Below are positions 26,560-36,154 of a stretch of DNA of 49,931 nucleotides, piece after piece (positions within the stretch are counted from its first letter, which is position 1; each line of letters opens with the position of its first letter). The notes under the pieces are model-generated. The model was not told the DNA's origin and did no database searches. It was given only the letters and a program-made list of their open reading frames with translations. Location of the stretch: positions 1 to 49,931 of the forward strand of contig SVFK01000017.1 of assembly GCA_015056915.1 (NCBI GenBank), given 5' to 3'. This DNA comes from Lachnospiraceae bacterium (GTDB lineage Bacteria; Bacillota; Clostridia; Lachnospirales; Lachnospiraceae). Position numbers and translations under genes: made by a program.

Positions 26560-28977
26560 TTACTCAAAGGACAACCAACTGCGGAGCTTGAGCTTTTCGC
26601 CAACCTCTATCGTGATGGCACCATATTCCTGTGTAGACCAAATCAAGGCTCCGCTCACATCCAATCTTTCGAGCAGCGCTTCATGTGGATGTCCATAAGA
26701 ATTGTTCCTGCCTGCCGATATAATTGCCACCTCGGGCTTACATTGCTCCAAAAATGCTTCTGACGTAGAATACCGGGAACCGTGATGTGCCACCTTCAGA
26801 ACGGTAGCTTGTGTAATATTACGCTTTTGCAATTCCTGCAGAAGCTGCGCCTCTCCCTCCCCCTCCACATCGCCGGTCAGTAGCAAACTCATGGCATCAG
26901 CCATTTCAACGTAAAAGCATTGGGAAAAGGCATTGGAATCTTCAAAGGCTTCCAACGCAGACGGATGCAGACAGGTAAAACGCACGGAGCCGCTCTCGCA
27001 TTCCCATGTATCTCCTGCCACAATCTCACCCGGCAGTACCAGATTATCTACGGTAATTCCCCATTCATTTTGGTTTTCCAACAATTCCTGCACACCGTTG
27101 TAATGGTCACTGTCGGAATGAGACACAAATATCCCATCAATATGCCTGATACCCTCATATTTTAAATATGGCTTTAACACATATTCTCCCACCAGACTTC
27201 GGCTGGTACTACCACAGTCAAACATGTACACCTCTCCGGAAGTCGTCTGCATACAGATACAATCCCCTTGCCCTACATCCAGAAAAGTAATGGTAGTTGG
27301 TCCGGGGATACGCACACCCAGCACGATGACTGCTATAGTCAACATTCCCGGTATCACTTTCCACAGTCTTCCATCCAACCTTCTGCACAAATTTTTCCGC
27401 AACCTTCCGTACAATTCTTTCCACAACTTTCTGCACAATTCTTGCCGCAACCTTCCGCGCAATTCTTTCCACGATTTTCTGCACAATTCTTTCCGCGACT
27501 TTCCATGCAATTCTTTCCACGGATTTACGCACAATTTATGCCGCTCCTCTCCGCGCAGCTTCCTCGCCGCCTCTTGCGAAGTATGCATCTGTTTGCCATA
27601 ACTACTCACCCAGCAACACACCAATAGTAAAGTATAATAAATTACTACCTGCCAGCCTTCCGGCTTCCCGGGATTCCATGTATGAAAAGGTAATTGTTCA
27701 AAGCTCTTGCAAAGGATTTCATATCCGCTCAGTATCAGGCAATCAACTGTTCCTATAATTCCAAGTCCCGGTATGAGCATTGCAAAAATACCACAGGCCA
27801 TCACCACACTCATAAAAGGTATCACCAATAAATTTAAAATCAGAGAATACACCGGAACCTCGTAGAAGAACCACAGCTGTATGGGCAAGGTTGTCAACGT
27901 AATTGCCAGCGATGCCAGCATTGACCGGGTTAGTTTCTCCCTGACTATTTTTGCGATTCTATATACAATTTGTTTTCTTCTGTCTCCCACGTATTTTAAA
28001 AGAGTTTCCTTCTTTCGTAGTGGTAGCAAGGCCGGATACAATATTCCGATTCCCAGAACTGCACCATAGGACAGATAGAAGCCTGCATTGTACAAATATC
28101 CCGGATTGACCCATAGGGTCACCACCGCTGTCACTCCCAATGCCGTCAACATGTCATAGGTTCGCCCTACTGCCTCTGATAGCATGCGGAGCAGATACAT
28201 TCCGATTGCCCGGCAGGCAGACACGCTCAATCCGGTCATAACACCGTAAAGAAACAAAACCATTCCGCCTGCAATAGCTGCCACCCAAACCGGTGCCCCC
28301 ATCCTACGCAACAGCCTGAATAAGCTCATTCCGATGATGGTTATATGCAATCCCGATATGCTTAAAATATGTACAATACCATTACTTTGGTAGAGCGCCT
28401 TGATTTCCGGTTCTAACGTACTCTTATCTCCCAAAAGCATAGCACTCATGATGGAGGCCTCCTTCACCGGAAAAACATGATATAATCTTTCCTTAAAGTA
28501 CTCTCTGACTCTCCAGAGTGCTTCGCGCCACTCACTATATTCCTCACCTGCTTCCAGCAATACTACATCCTGCAGTTTTCCGCCAATTTGCAGAGAGTGA
28601 TAGTATTGTGCACTGTCAAATTCACCCGGATTGGTAGCATGAGAAAAGCGCCTGATTCTTCCGGAAAACCTCACGGTACTACCAAGCAATATTTCCTGCG
28701 CTTTTGCATATTCACATATTAAATTGTCTGTAAAGGGAATGATCTGCTGCTGATTGGCAGCATCCGTTTCTGAAAATAAAGAATTAGAATAAGTTTGATC
28801 GACATCCGTTAGTTCCAATACCACGGAGTCCAAATAAATACAATCTGTTTCTTTTTGGTACACCCGCCCTGTGACTATATAGTTTTCATCACTCAAATCC
28901 GTTTGCATGCCAGAAATATCCTTACACGCAAACAGGGCCACAAGGCAAAGGCATACCAAGAATAATGGTCGCCTCAT
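26560..28977 (-). CDS. comEC: ComEC/Rec2-type DNA uptake channel
   Basis: 805 aa with all three family parts: an N-terminal membrane helix plus OB-like DUF4131 region (1-165), a multi-helix competence domain (about 175-460, including SISGLHITIIG) and a metallo-beta-lactamase-like domain (about 560-800, FLDVGQGDCI, VSHSDSDHYNGV, VAHHGS and GHPH). It carries single-stranded DNA across the membrane during transformation. Between membrane part and lactamase domain, about residues 480-540 form a Lys/Arg/Trp/Cys-rich degenerate repeat (CRKSWKELRGRLRQEL and relatives), unusual for the family. AGGAGG stands 5 bases before the ATG. It is 17 bases downstream of the GerMN gene. Confidence 0.93.
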   Translation of the reverse strand: MRRPLFLVCLCLVALFACKDISGMQTDLSDENYIVTGRVYQKETDCIYLDSVVLELTDVDQTYSNSLFSETDAANQQQIIPFTDNLICEYAKAQEILLGSTVRFSGRIRRFSHATNPGEFDSAQYYHSLQIGGKLQDVVLLEAGEEYSEWREALWRVREYFKERLYHVFPVKEASIMSAMLLGDKSTLEPEIKALYQSNGIVHILSISGLHITIIGMSLFRLLRRMGAPVWVAAIAGGMVLFLYGVMTGLSVSACRAIGMYLLRMLSEAVGRTYDMLTALGVTAVVTLWVNPGYLYNAGFYLSYGAVLGIGILYPALLPLRKKETLLKYVGDRRKQIVYRIAKIVREKLTRSMLASLAITLTTLPIQLWFFYEVPVYSLILNLLVIPFMSVVMACGIFAMLIPGLGIIGTVDCLILSGYEILCKSFEQLPFHTWNPGKPEGWQVVIYYTLLLVCCWVSSYGKQMHTSQEAARKLRGEERHKLCVNPWKELHGKSRKELCRKSWKELRGRLRQELCRKLWKELYGRLRKNLCRRLDGRLWKVIPGMLTIAVIVLGVRIPGPTTITFLDVGQGDCICMQTTSGEVYMFDCGSTSRSLVGEYVLKPYLKYEGIRHIDGIFVSHSDSDHYNGVQELLENQNEWGITVDNLVLPGEIVAGDTWECESGSVRFTCLHPSALEAFEDSNAFSQCFYVEMADAMSLLLTGDVEGEGEAQLLQELQKRNITQATVLKVAHHGSRYSTSEAFLEQCKPEVAIISAGRNNSYGHPHEALLERLDVSGALIWSTQEYGAITIEVGEKLKLRSWLSFE
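27358..27540. repeat. Degenerate intragenic repeats in comEC
   Basis: Roughly 24-bp and 48-bp related units (plus strand TTCTTTCCRCRAYTTTC, TGCACAATTCTT) code for a basic amphipathic repeat of about 60 residues in the ComEC loop before the lactamase-like domain. Confidence 0.65.
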
Positions 28978-28994
28978 GGCATCCTCCTGTTACA

Positions 28995-29909
28995 CTATTC
29001 TCCTAACGTTGTTACATAATCTAAATTCCGCTCATAGGTAGCCGTAGCAAAGGTGGACGGCACCTCACCGTTTATCATAATCTGAACCTTATTGACATTG
29101 CTTAGCTCCACTAAGGAATTGACCATAGAGTAAATAGCAACTTCCGTAGATACATTGTTTACTACCGTGAGGAAGGTGGCATCCAGATTCACATAGCATA
29201 TACCGTCCTTGGTCATAACATTGATAATCTTTGTCTGGGGATTAATAGCGGGATACATACCTTCTATCTGACCGGTAGGACCTGCAATCAATTCCTCCAC
29301 TACCAATCTCTCCATAGACACATTGGTAGAATAATGCTTCTCTCGATAAGACGCAACAAGCCTGTCTCCACTTTCATTGGCAAAATATAGCTTCAGTCTC
29401 GCTAATTCATAGGTATTAATCTCGTTACCGTCATTATTAATAAACGTATCCGCATTCATCCAGCTCACAACCTCACCGGCATTGTCAAAGAGCTGATTCC
29501 CTTCTACTGTAATGCCCACATAGTTGATACCTTCTATTTGTATCAGAGTGTGCACGATGGCCGCACGCACTAATACCTCTGTAGTCGGCGACAAATTACT
29601 ATAAGCCGCATCCACATTCAGAAGTAGCTTTTCCTCCTCCAACTTCATGGAAAGCACTTGGAAGCCCATAGCCAGAGGCGCCTTGTACTTCAGCTTGTCC
29701 GGCATGGTTGAAAGGCATTGAATTAATTCCTCCAACTGTTCTTCCGTGTCTTCGGACTGCATCACATAATCATGCATCTCGACCTTTGTCTCCGAATTGC
29801 TCACATAATAAACCTGATATATCTTTTCTTCGTCAACCTCCTCTTTCCCGCAGGCCGTCATAGCCAGCAGGCAAAAGAGCAGTACAATTATATTACCTAT
29901 TCTTTTCAT
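28995..29909 (-). CDS. GerMN-domain lipoprotein
   Basis: About 304 aa from the ATG at 29909. A signal peptide ends in the lipobox AMTAC, so it is probably lipid-anchored. Two GerMN-type domains follow, each with a conserved LLLNVDAAYSNL or CYVNLDATFLT strand and a helix with the pattern VRAAIVHTLIQIEGINYVGI or EVAIYSMVNSLVELSNVNKVQI. GerM proteins act in sporulation and germination, but this gene lies directly after a histidine kinase and before comEC, so an accessory role in signalling is also possible. The kinase stop lies 17 bases upstream of the start. Confidence 0.85.
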   Translation of the reverse strand: MKRIGNIIVLLFCLLAMTACGKEEVDEEKIYQVYYVSNSETKVEMHDYVMQSEDTEEQLEELIQCLSTMPDKLKYKAPLAMGFQVLSMKLEEEKLLLNVDAAYSNLSPTTEVLVRAAIVHTLIQIEGINYVGITVEGNQLFDNAGEVVSWMNADTFINNDGNEINTYELARLKLYFANESGDRLVASYREKHYSTNVSMERLVVEELIAGPTGQIEGMYPAINPQTKIINVMTKDGICYVNLDATFLTVVNNVSTEVAIYSMVNSLVELSNVNKVQIMINGEVPSTFATATYERNLDYVTTLGE

Positions 29910-29926
29910 ATATAAACCTTCATCCA

Positions 29927-31441
29927 TCAAGTAGTCGCAATATAGGTTAGGGGAATTTTTACCAAAAAGCAGGTGCCCTCCCCTTCTGTACTGGTTACCG
30001 TAATGGAACCTCTATGCATCAGTACTGCCTTTTTGGTAATAGCAAGCCCCAGACCGGTTCCGCCGATTTCACGAGAGTGGGATTTGTCCACTCGGTAAAA
30101 ACGCTCATAAATGTGCGGCAGTTCTCCTTCCGGAATACCCATTCCCGAATCACTGACTTCAAAGGTAAAAAACTGGTGATCCGCATCCAGTACTACCTTA
30201 ACCCATCCTCGCTCACAATTATACTTAATAGCATTTTCCACCAAATTCGTCATAATCAGCGACAGCTTGACTTCATCTACCTCTGCCACTACAGGGCGCA
30301 TGCTTTCAAACACCAGCTCTACATCCCTTTTGCGTGCTATAGGTCTGAGTCGCTTTAAAATCAACTCTGCCAAATCATTGATATTAAGCGAAACAATATT
30401 CAATTCCTGCGCACGCTTATCCATTTTTACCAGTGCAAGCAAATCGGTAATAATCTGATTTTCCCTGTCAATTTCAGATACGATGTCCTCCATAAATTCC
30501 CGATACAGCTCTGCAGGGGCATTTTCCTGAGCAAGCAGAGAATCTGCCAACACTTTCACAGATGTCATGGGTGTTTTCAGCTCATGGGACACATTTGCCA
30601 CAAATTCCTGTCTGGAATCATCCAATGCTTTCATATGCTTCAACATCTGATTAAATGCATCCACAATATGTACTGTTTCCACATAGTCCGGCACAGATAT
30701 ACTTTCCTCTCTGTATCCGGCTCTTACCTCATTGATAGCATCCGTTACTCGGTTAAAGGGTCGGGTAAGTACAATAGAAAGCACGATTGCCAGTGCCACG
30801 ATAATCATAATCATGATGATTTCCAGAATAAATGCCTTACGATTCAGGACCTCCATTGTAGATACAATACTTTCATTGGAAATACTTGTCAGCATAACAC
30901 CGTTTACTACTCCGGCAGCATTTTTGTCGGTGTCATCAGAAACCACGGAGGTATCCGTAATCGGTGTAGTCATTTCAATATAACCATGCTCACGGTCGTA
31001 GCTGGAGGTGACCTTACCCTGAAAACACTCAATTACCTCCTCCGAGATAATTGTTTTGCCTTCGCTGATACCATAGGTATCCTTTATCACTTTAAAATTC
31101 TTATTAATAATCATTACACGGCCATCATACAGGTTGGAAAGCATCTCCAACTCTGCGTTGATAACCTCTCTGGAATTACGATAAATCTGCTCTTCAGACT
31201 GATAATTGGTGAGATATGTGTTGGTCACCAGGTGATTAGCCAATATAACCAACTGATTCTGTACCGCAGCAATTCGCTGCTCCACAGCTCTCTCCTCATA
31301 GTTACTTACAATACCGTAGCACATGAATACACTGGGCAGAATACCCACCACCAGAATAATCACAAACAGGCGGGCACGCAAGCTGCGAAGAGTTATCATG
31401 TGTTCCAGTTTTTCTAATATTTTCGATATCATCTTTCCCAT
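29927..31441 (-). CDS. Sensor histidine kinase (WalK/PhoR-like)
   Basis: About 504 aa. Two membrane helices (about 23-45 and 203-225) flank a 155-residue extracellular sensor region, then HAMP (about 226-278), a HisKA domain with the phospho-accepting His in FVANVSHELKTPMTS (about 286), and a HATPase domain with NLVENAIKYN, DSGMGIPEGE and GGTGLGLAI boxes. It should phosphorylate the adjacent response regulator. The start is ambiguous: ATGs at 31441, 31432 and 31399 are possible and none has an ideal ribosome binding site; 31441 is the first after the upstream stop. No cytoplasmic PAS domain, unlike typical WalK. Confidence 0.88.
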   Translation of the reverse strand: MGKMISKILEKLEHMITLRSLRARLFVIILVVGILPSVFMCYGIVSNYEERAVEQRIAAVQNQLVILANHLVTNTYLTNYQSEEQIYRNSREVINAELEMLSNLYDGRVMIINKNFKVIKDTYGISEGKTIISEEVIECFQGKVTSSYDREHGYIEMTTPITDTSVVSDDTDKNAAGVVNGVMLTSISNESIVSTMEVLNRKAFILEIIMIMIIVALAIVLSIVLTRPFNRVTDAINEVRAGYREESISVPDYVETVHIVDAFNQMLKHMKALDDSRQEFVANVSHELKTPMTSVKVLADSLLAQENAPAELYREFMEDIVSEIDRENQIITDLLALVKMDKRAQELNIVSLNINDLAELILKRLRPIARKRDVELVFESMRPVVAEVDEVKLSLIMTNLVENAIKYNCERGWVKVVLDADHQFFTFEVSDSGMGIPEGELPHIYERFYRVDKSHSREIGGTGLGLAITKKAVLMHRGSITVTSTEGEGTCFLVKIPLTYIATT

Positions 31442-31461
31442 CCAAATCTGTAAAAAGTCTC

Positions 31462-32157
31462 TTATTCGTTCTGGAAGTAATAACCCACGCCCCACTTGGT
31501 ATGTACATACCTGGGCTCACTGGGGGTGGTCTCTATCTTTTCACGAAGTCTTCTGATATGCACATCCACAGTGCGCACATCACCGGGGTAATCTGCTCCC
31601 CACACCAGCTTGAGCAGACTCTCACGTCCATACACCTTATTGGGATTGAGCATTAACAGTTCCAGTACTTCAAATTCCTTTGCCGTCAGACTAATCTCTC
31701 TATTACCGATATAAGCTCTTCTGCCGTCGCAATCCAGACGCATATCTCCGCTCTCGATGATACTGGGTGTCTCCTTCACTTCCTTTTTGGTTTCCACACG
31801 GCGCATAATCGCCTTAATGCGCGCCTTCACTTCCAGAATATTAAAGGGTTTTGTTATGTAATCATCTGCACCATATTCCAAGCCCAGAATTTTGTCCATA
31901 TCATCGCCCTTTGCAGTCAGCATAATAATAGGCACAGAAGAAAATTCCCGAATCTGCTGACATACCTCAAAGCCTGTAAGCTTGGGTAGCATCACATCCA
32001 ACAAAATAATATCATACTGATTATTGCGGGCGTACTCTACAGCCTCTTCTCCATCATACGCACAATCCACCTGCATATTTTCCTGCTCCAGGCTAAAGCG
32101 TATTCCCTTCACAATCAATTTTTCATCATCTACAACCAACACCCTCTTCGCAGCCAT
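31462..32157 (-). CDS. OmpR-family response regulator (WalR/PhoP-like)
   Basis: 231 aa from the ATG at 32157. The receiver domain (1-120) has the acidic pair VVDDE, the phospho-acceptor in IILLDVMLPKLTG, and the conserved Lys in YITKPFN. The C-terminal winged helix (about 130-230, LTAKEFEVLELLM, VWGADYPGDVRTVDVHIRRLREKIE) is close to the WalR/YycF pattern. AGAGG stands 8 bases before the start; the longer frame from 32205 overlaps comEA and lacks a site. It is the partner of the kinase downstream. Confidence 0.92.
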   Translation of the reverse strand: MAAKRVLVVDDEKLIVKGIRFSLEQENMQVDCAYDGEEAVEYARNNQYDIILLDVMLPKLTGFEVCQQIREFSSVPIIMLTAKGDDMDKILGLEYGADDYITKPFNILEVKARIKAIMRRVETKKEVKETPSIIESGDMRLDCDGRRAYIGNREISLTAKEFEVLELLMLNPNKVYGRESLLKLVWGADYPGDVRTVDVHIRRLREKIETTPSEPRYVHTKWGVGYYFQNE

Positions 32158-32201
32158 CTTTTTTACCTCTTCCTCTTCACTCAAATACTTTGTTCTCTTT
32201 A

Positions 32202-32840
32202 TCAATTAACGCTTATTCTGTCACACAACTTCTCATAAACGCTTTGCTTAATCCCCGATACCTCCATAATGGCTTCCTTGTTCGGAAACGCCCCCCGCGC
32301 TTCTCTGTAAGCCACAATATCAGCAGCTCTCGCCTCGCCTATTCCCGGCAATGTACATAGCTGTTCAATTCCTGCCGTATTAATATTGACAAGGTCTTCC
32401 GCTACTTCCTCTTGCTCCTCACGTAGCAGCTTCGCTTCCTCTCTGGTAGGAAAATATAACTGTTGGGCATCCTCCAGCCTGGCTGCCAAATTCACATAAT
32501 CCGGCTGTGCCTCCGCAAGCAGACCGCCTGCTGCCTCCAGAGCATCTGACGCCCGACTTTCCGGCGGCAGCTCCACCACACCGGGGCGCTTGACTGCCCC
32601 ACAGACATGGACAAATATTTTCTGCTCTGATACTTCTTCCACAAGGTCGGACTGCAACGCTTTTTCTGCTTCCAGAGCATCGGCCTGCTCATCCCTCTCC
32701 AGAGTCAGTACCAAAGCCTCATCCTGCACGCCACAACCGGCAAGCAACATGGCACACAACAGCGTACCCATCAAAACAGCTCCACATGCTTTTCTTTTTC
32801 TCGCATCTGCCGTCACCTTATTTACTTTTCGTAACCTCAT
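32202..32840 (-). CDS. comEA: ComEA-type DNA-binding lipoprotein
   Basis: 212 aa. The N-terminus has a signal peptide with lipobox LLAGC, an SLBB-like domain (about 74-135, FVHVCGAVKRPGVVELPPESRASDALEAAGG) and a C-terminal double helix-hairpin-helix (about 150-212, LVNINTAGIEQLCTLPGIGEARAADIVAYREARG). ComEA captures incoming double-stranded DNA outside the membrane and passes it to ComEC. Lipid anchoring instead of the usual membrane helix is worth noting. It is the first gene of the run comEA, response regulator, kinase, GerMN, comEC. Confidence 0.9.
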   Translation of the reverse strand: MRLRKVNKVTADARKRKACGAVLMGTLLCAMLLAGCGVQDEALVLTLERDEQADALEAEKALQSDLVEEVSEQKIFVHVCGAVKRPGVVELPPESRASDALEAAGGLLAEAQPDYVNLAARLEDAQQLYFPTREEAKLLREEQEEVAEDLVNINTAGIEQLCTLPGIGEARAADIVAYREARGAFPNKEAIMEVSGIKQSVYEKLCDRISVN

Positions 32841-32913
32841 AGTCCCTCGCTTTCCGACCTGTTCCTTTCAGGCCCCGAAATCAAAGGATTGCCTCTCTAT
32901 GCTGGTAGCTTTT

Positions 32914-32942
32914 ATTGTATGCCAATCAGCCCAAATTGACAA
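32914..32942 (-). promoter_or_regulatory. comEA promoter
   Basis: Minus strand TTGTCA (32937-32942), 17 bases, TACAAT (32914-32919), about 75 bases before the comEA start. It probably drives the five-gene run down to comEC. Confidence 0.65.
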
Positions 32943-32963
32943 GACACTAAATTCTTAAAATTA

Positions 32964-33395
32964 TCACTTCCATTTGAAAATAACAATGCCCGCAATAGCC
33001 ACTGCCATGCCAATCGCCTTTCTCCATTCCCAAGGCTGCTTTTCTACGCCAAACCAACCGAAAAGCTCAATAATATACGCCACCAAAAGCTGTGCTACCA
33101 CAATCAGCATTACCGCCTTTGCCGGTCCCAGCATATCCATACTCTTAATAACTGTGTATGTGATAAAGGCTCCGATAGCACCTCCCAACAGCATATACTT
33201 GGGCTGTACCTGAAATACCTGTGTCAATGCACTTCTGTCTGTCATCAACCATGCTCCCAAGCATACCAGAAGTGCTGTAAACTGCACAAAGGCACTGGCA
33301 CTCCAAATACTGGATGCCTTTGTCACCTGTGTATTAAAAACTCCCTGCACACTCATTAATGCACCCGAAATCAGCGCAATGAAAAAACCAATCAT
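32964..33395 (-). CDS. DMT-family small transporter (DUF606/YdcZ-like)
   Basis: 143 aa from the ATG at 33395, with GGTGG upstream. Five hydrophobic helices (about 1-20, 32-52, 65-85, 92-112, 123-141) and family features such as SGALMSVQGVFNTQ, GGAIGAFITYTVI and GMAVAIAGIVIFKWK. This half-size drug/metabolite transporter usually works as a dimer. The substrate is unknown. It is the last gene of the run that starts at argC. Confidence 0.8.
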   Translation of the reverse strand: MIGFFIALISGALMSVQGVFNTQVTKASSIWSASAFVQFTALLVCLGAWLMTDRSALTQVFQVQPKYMLLGGAIGAFITYTVIKSMDMLGPAKAVMLIVVAQLLVAYIIELFGWFGVEKQPWEWRKAIGMAVAIAGIVIFKWK

Positions 33396-33519
33396 GGATA
33401 TTACCACCTTTCTGCCCTCCGCCATTGCGGACAGGTCTGCTTTGTCTGGTAGTATTTTGTCCCATGATTGGTAATTTATTCTCAAATATATCTTCATAGC
33501 CGGGCAGAACTTAACACCT

Positions 33520-34929
33520 TTAACTCGGTGCACTTTCAATTAAAACTGTCATGCCATCCGCTAATTCCTGCACCAGCATCGTCACATCCTCGCCGTTCCA
33601 CACCTTTGAGAAAAGAATCTCCAGCTGTAGCCAGAAATTACCCGTCTCCATCATCTTAGGCAAGGATACACTTTCTGCATATTCCATAAAAAACGTCTGT
33701 AAAGCCTGATTGTCCGTGTCGGCATGAAGATTGGCCGACATCTTTCCGGTTCTGTCATAAAGAGTTGCACTGTATTCCCCTGTCAGATAGGCCGCAAATT
33801 CATTGGCAAGAGCTTTATGTTCGGAATATCCGTTTATCACCACCGCATTGGTTACAGATAAGGAGCGGCTTTGCAGCTGTCTGCTTACCTCCGGCATTGT
33901 AGCAATACCATATTCATAAGCAAAGCTTCCATCCTCCTTTGCTTGTTGCAGTCTGGCAAGCACGTCAGTAGTAACGATTGTAAACACTGTCTTACCATCA
34001 ATAAAATCCTGAACAACAGATTCGTATGTTACCGTATCGGATTCAATAAAGAAAAATTGATTCAGCCCCTTGTATACCTCAAGGCATTGGATGGTTTCCG
34101 GGTTGTTAATGTTCATATACTGCTCATTATCTCCGGCATCTCCACCCACAATCATATAATCGCCCACTATCCAATAATTATAGAAAATATCTGAAACATC
34201 CCACTTCATAACACCTTCAACTCCTTCCGGAACATCAAAGGTATTGGCTATATTCAGAATATCCTCTACCGTGGCAGGAATCGCCTGTTGCATATACGTC
34301 AGCGCCTTTGCTTCCACCTCTGCCTGATCCAGAGTGGCTCCGTCTACCGGCTCCGTCATTCCGGAATCATCTCCCTCGTCCACAGCCCCGGCAATTTCCT
34401 TTTCAGCCTGCTGCTTTGCCCATGCCTCCAGATAGGTCTTATTATACACCAGGGCACTGGTCTCAAAATACATAGGATACGCAATGGTCTTTCCCTCATA
34501 GGCCACTGCATCAAGGGCTGCCTTGGGGAAATTGGTCTCAGTACAAACCCCTTCCGAATCCATCACTTCACTGGCCAGACCTGCCAAATAAGCCTTTTCC
34601 AAGGAATCATTACTCAACAGATATACATCCGGCATCTGCTCGGAATGCAAGGTTTCTCTATTTACCGCTTCCAGATATTCACTGTCAGAAGTAAGGATAG
34701 GAATAACACGTACTCCCTCCCGCTCTCCGAAGGCTACTGCGGCACTGTTGATATAATTGGTCATCGTGTCATCTGAGTACCAGAAATAAATGGTTTCCTT
34801 ATTCCCAAACCAGGATATACTATCCTGTACCTCTTCCTCCACATTCAAGGAAAACGTACTTCCATATATCGCAGCAGCAGCCATGATTATCACAGCTGCT
34901 GTCGCAATCAATTTTGACTTTAAATTCAT
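33520..34929 (-). CDS. Orphan ABC-type extracellular solute-binding protein
   Basis: 469 aa. The N-terminal hydrophobic segment (about 6-26) lacks a lipobox Cys, so the protein is likely held by an uncleaved anchor or released. The remainder resembles group 1 sugar-type binding proteins (IYFWYSDDTMTNYI, AYPMYFETSALVYNKTYL, IATMPEVS, YLTGEYSATLYDRTGKM). A Glu/Asp-rich insertion lies at about 185-210. No permease or ATPase gene is near. It starts 9 bases after argD ends, so it is apparently co-transcribed with arginine genes. AAGG precedes the ATG at 34929. Confidence 0.82.
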   Translation of the reverse strand: MNLKSKLIATAAVIIMAAAAIYGSTFSLNVEEEVQDSISWFGNKETIYFWYSDDTMTNYINSAAVAFGEREGVRVIPILTSDSEYLEAVNRETLHSEQMPDVYLLSNDSLEKAYLAGLASEVMDSEGVCTETNFPKAALDAVAYEGKTIAYPMYFETSALVYNKTYLEAWAKQQAEKEIAGAVDEGDDSGMTEPVDGATLDQAEVEAKALTYMQQAIPATVEDILNIANTFDVPEGVEGVMKWDVSDIFYNYWIVGDYMIVGGDAGDNEQYMNINNPETIQCLEVYKGLNQFFFIESDTVTYESVVQDFIDGKTVFTIVTTDVLARLQQAKEDGSFAYEYGIATMPEVSRQLQSRSLSVTNAVVINGYSEHKALANEFAAYLTGEYSATLYDRTGKMSANLHADTDNQALQTFFMEYAESVSLPKMMETGNFWLQLEILFSKVWNGEDVTMLVQELADGMTVLIESAPS

Positions 34930-34938
34930 TTTCACACC

Positions 34939-36129
34939 TTACTTTGCAATACAATCATCCAGAATGGCAATCATCTCATCAATATTGTCACGTGTAATAA
35001 TAAGCGGTGGCACAAAACGGATAATATTAGCTCCTGCATTAATTAGTATCAAGCCCTTTTCCAGAGCCTTATTGATTACATTTGCAACAGGTACATCAAA
35101 TACAAGTCCCTGCATTAATCCCGTACCGCGACGTTCTGTAATACAGTCATACTTCTGCGCCATTTCTTCAAGGCGCTGCTCCAGATAAGGAGCCACCTCT
35201 CTCACATGTTCTATTATATGGTTCGTTTCAAATAAATCAAGCACTTTTTCTACTGCTGCTGCTGCCAACGGATTACCGCCATAGGTGGTTCCGTGGTCAC
35301 CCGCTACCAACGACTGTGCCGCTACCTTTTCTGTCATCAGGAAAGCACCCACAGGCACGCCGCAGCCCAAAGCCTTAGCAGACGTCATAATATCCGGCTT
35401 TACACCATATTTCTGCCATGCATACATATAACCGGTTCTGCCCATTCCGCACTGAATTTCATCAAGAATCAGCAAAATATCCTTTTCGTCACAAAGTGCA
35501 CGTACCTTTTTCAGGAAATCCTCCTTAGCCGGTAACAGACCACCCTCTCCCTGTACAGTCTCCAGTATAATGGCACAGGTTTTGTCTGTCACACAGGCAA
35601 CAACACTGTCAAAATCATTCATTTCGGCGAATTTAATATGGCCAATCATAGGCTCAAAAGCTTCTCTGTACTTAGGTGTACCCGTCACAGACAAAGCGCC
35701 CATAGTTCTTCCGTGGAAGGAATGATTCATGGCAATGATTTCATGATCCGTACAGCCATCTTTTAAATAAGCATATTTTCTGGCAGCCTTAATAGCACCC
35801 TCCACTGCCTCAGCACCGGAGTTAGTAAAGAACACCCTGTCCATACCGGAAGCCGCCTTCAGCTTTCTTGCCGCCTCTATGGCCGGCACATTATAGTAAT
35901 AATTGGAAGTATGAATCAGCTTATCAATCTGTTCCTTTAAAGCATTATTATATTCTTCGTTATGATAACCCAGTGCAAATACTGCTATCCCTGCGCAAAA
36001 GTCCAGATACTTTTTGCCGTCCATATCATAGAGATACACACCGTCTCCCTTGTCCAGTACAATCTGATAACGATTATAGGTATGAAGCAGGTCTTTTTCG
36101 GCCTGTTCAATATATTCCTGCATATTCAT
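34939..36129 (-). CDS. argD: Acetylornithine aminotransferase
   Basis: 396 aa. Converts N-acetylglutamate semialdehyde to N-acetylornithine using glutamate and PLP. The fold-type I features are intact: FTNSGAEAVEGAIKAARKY for phosphate binding, SFHGRTMGALS, LLILDEIQCGMGRTG with the PLP-contacting Asp, and the Schiff-base Lys in MTSAKALGCGVPVG. GGAG stands 6 bases before the ATG at 36129. It follows argB in the operon and leads into the solute-binding protein gene. Confidence 0.96.
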   Translation of the reverse strand: MNMQEYIEQAEKDLLHTYNRYQIVLDKGDGVYLYDMDGKKYLDFCAGIAVFALGYHNEEYNNALKEQIDKLIHTSNYYYNVPAIEAARKLKAASGMDRVFFTNSGAEAVEGAIKAARKYAYLKDGCTDHEIIAMNHSFHGRTMGALSVTGTPKYREAFEPMIGHIKFAEMNDFDSVVACVTDKTCAIILETVQGEGGLLPAKEDFLKKVRALCDEKDILLILDEIQCGMGRTGYMYAWQKYGVKPDIMTSAKALGCGVPVGAFLMTEKVAAQSLVAGDHGTTYGGNPLAAAAVEKVLDLFETNHIIEHVREVAPYLEQRLEEMAQKYDCITERRGTGLMQGLVFDVPVANVINKALEKGLILINAGANIIRFVPPLIITRDNIDEMIAILDDCIAK

Positions 36130-36154
36130 AGTATTCTCCTAAACAATCTCTTTC

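Noticed and set aside
27224..27627. Plus-strand frames opposite comEC repeats
   Set aside because: They are antisense reflections of the degenerate comEC repeat and look like no protein.
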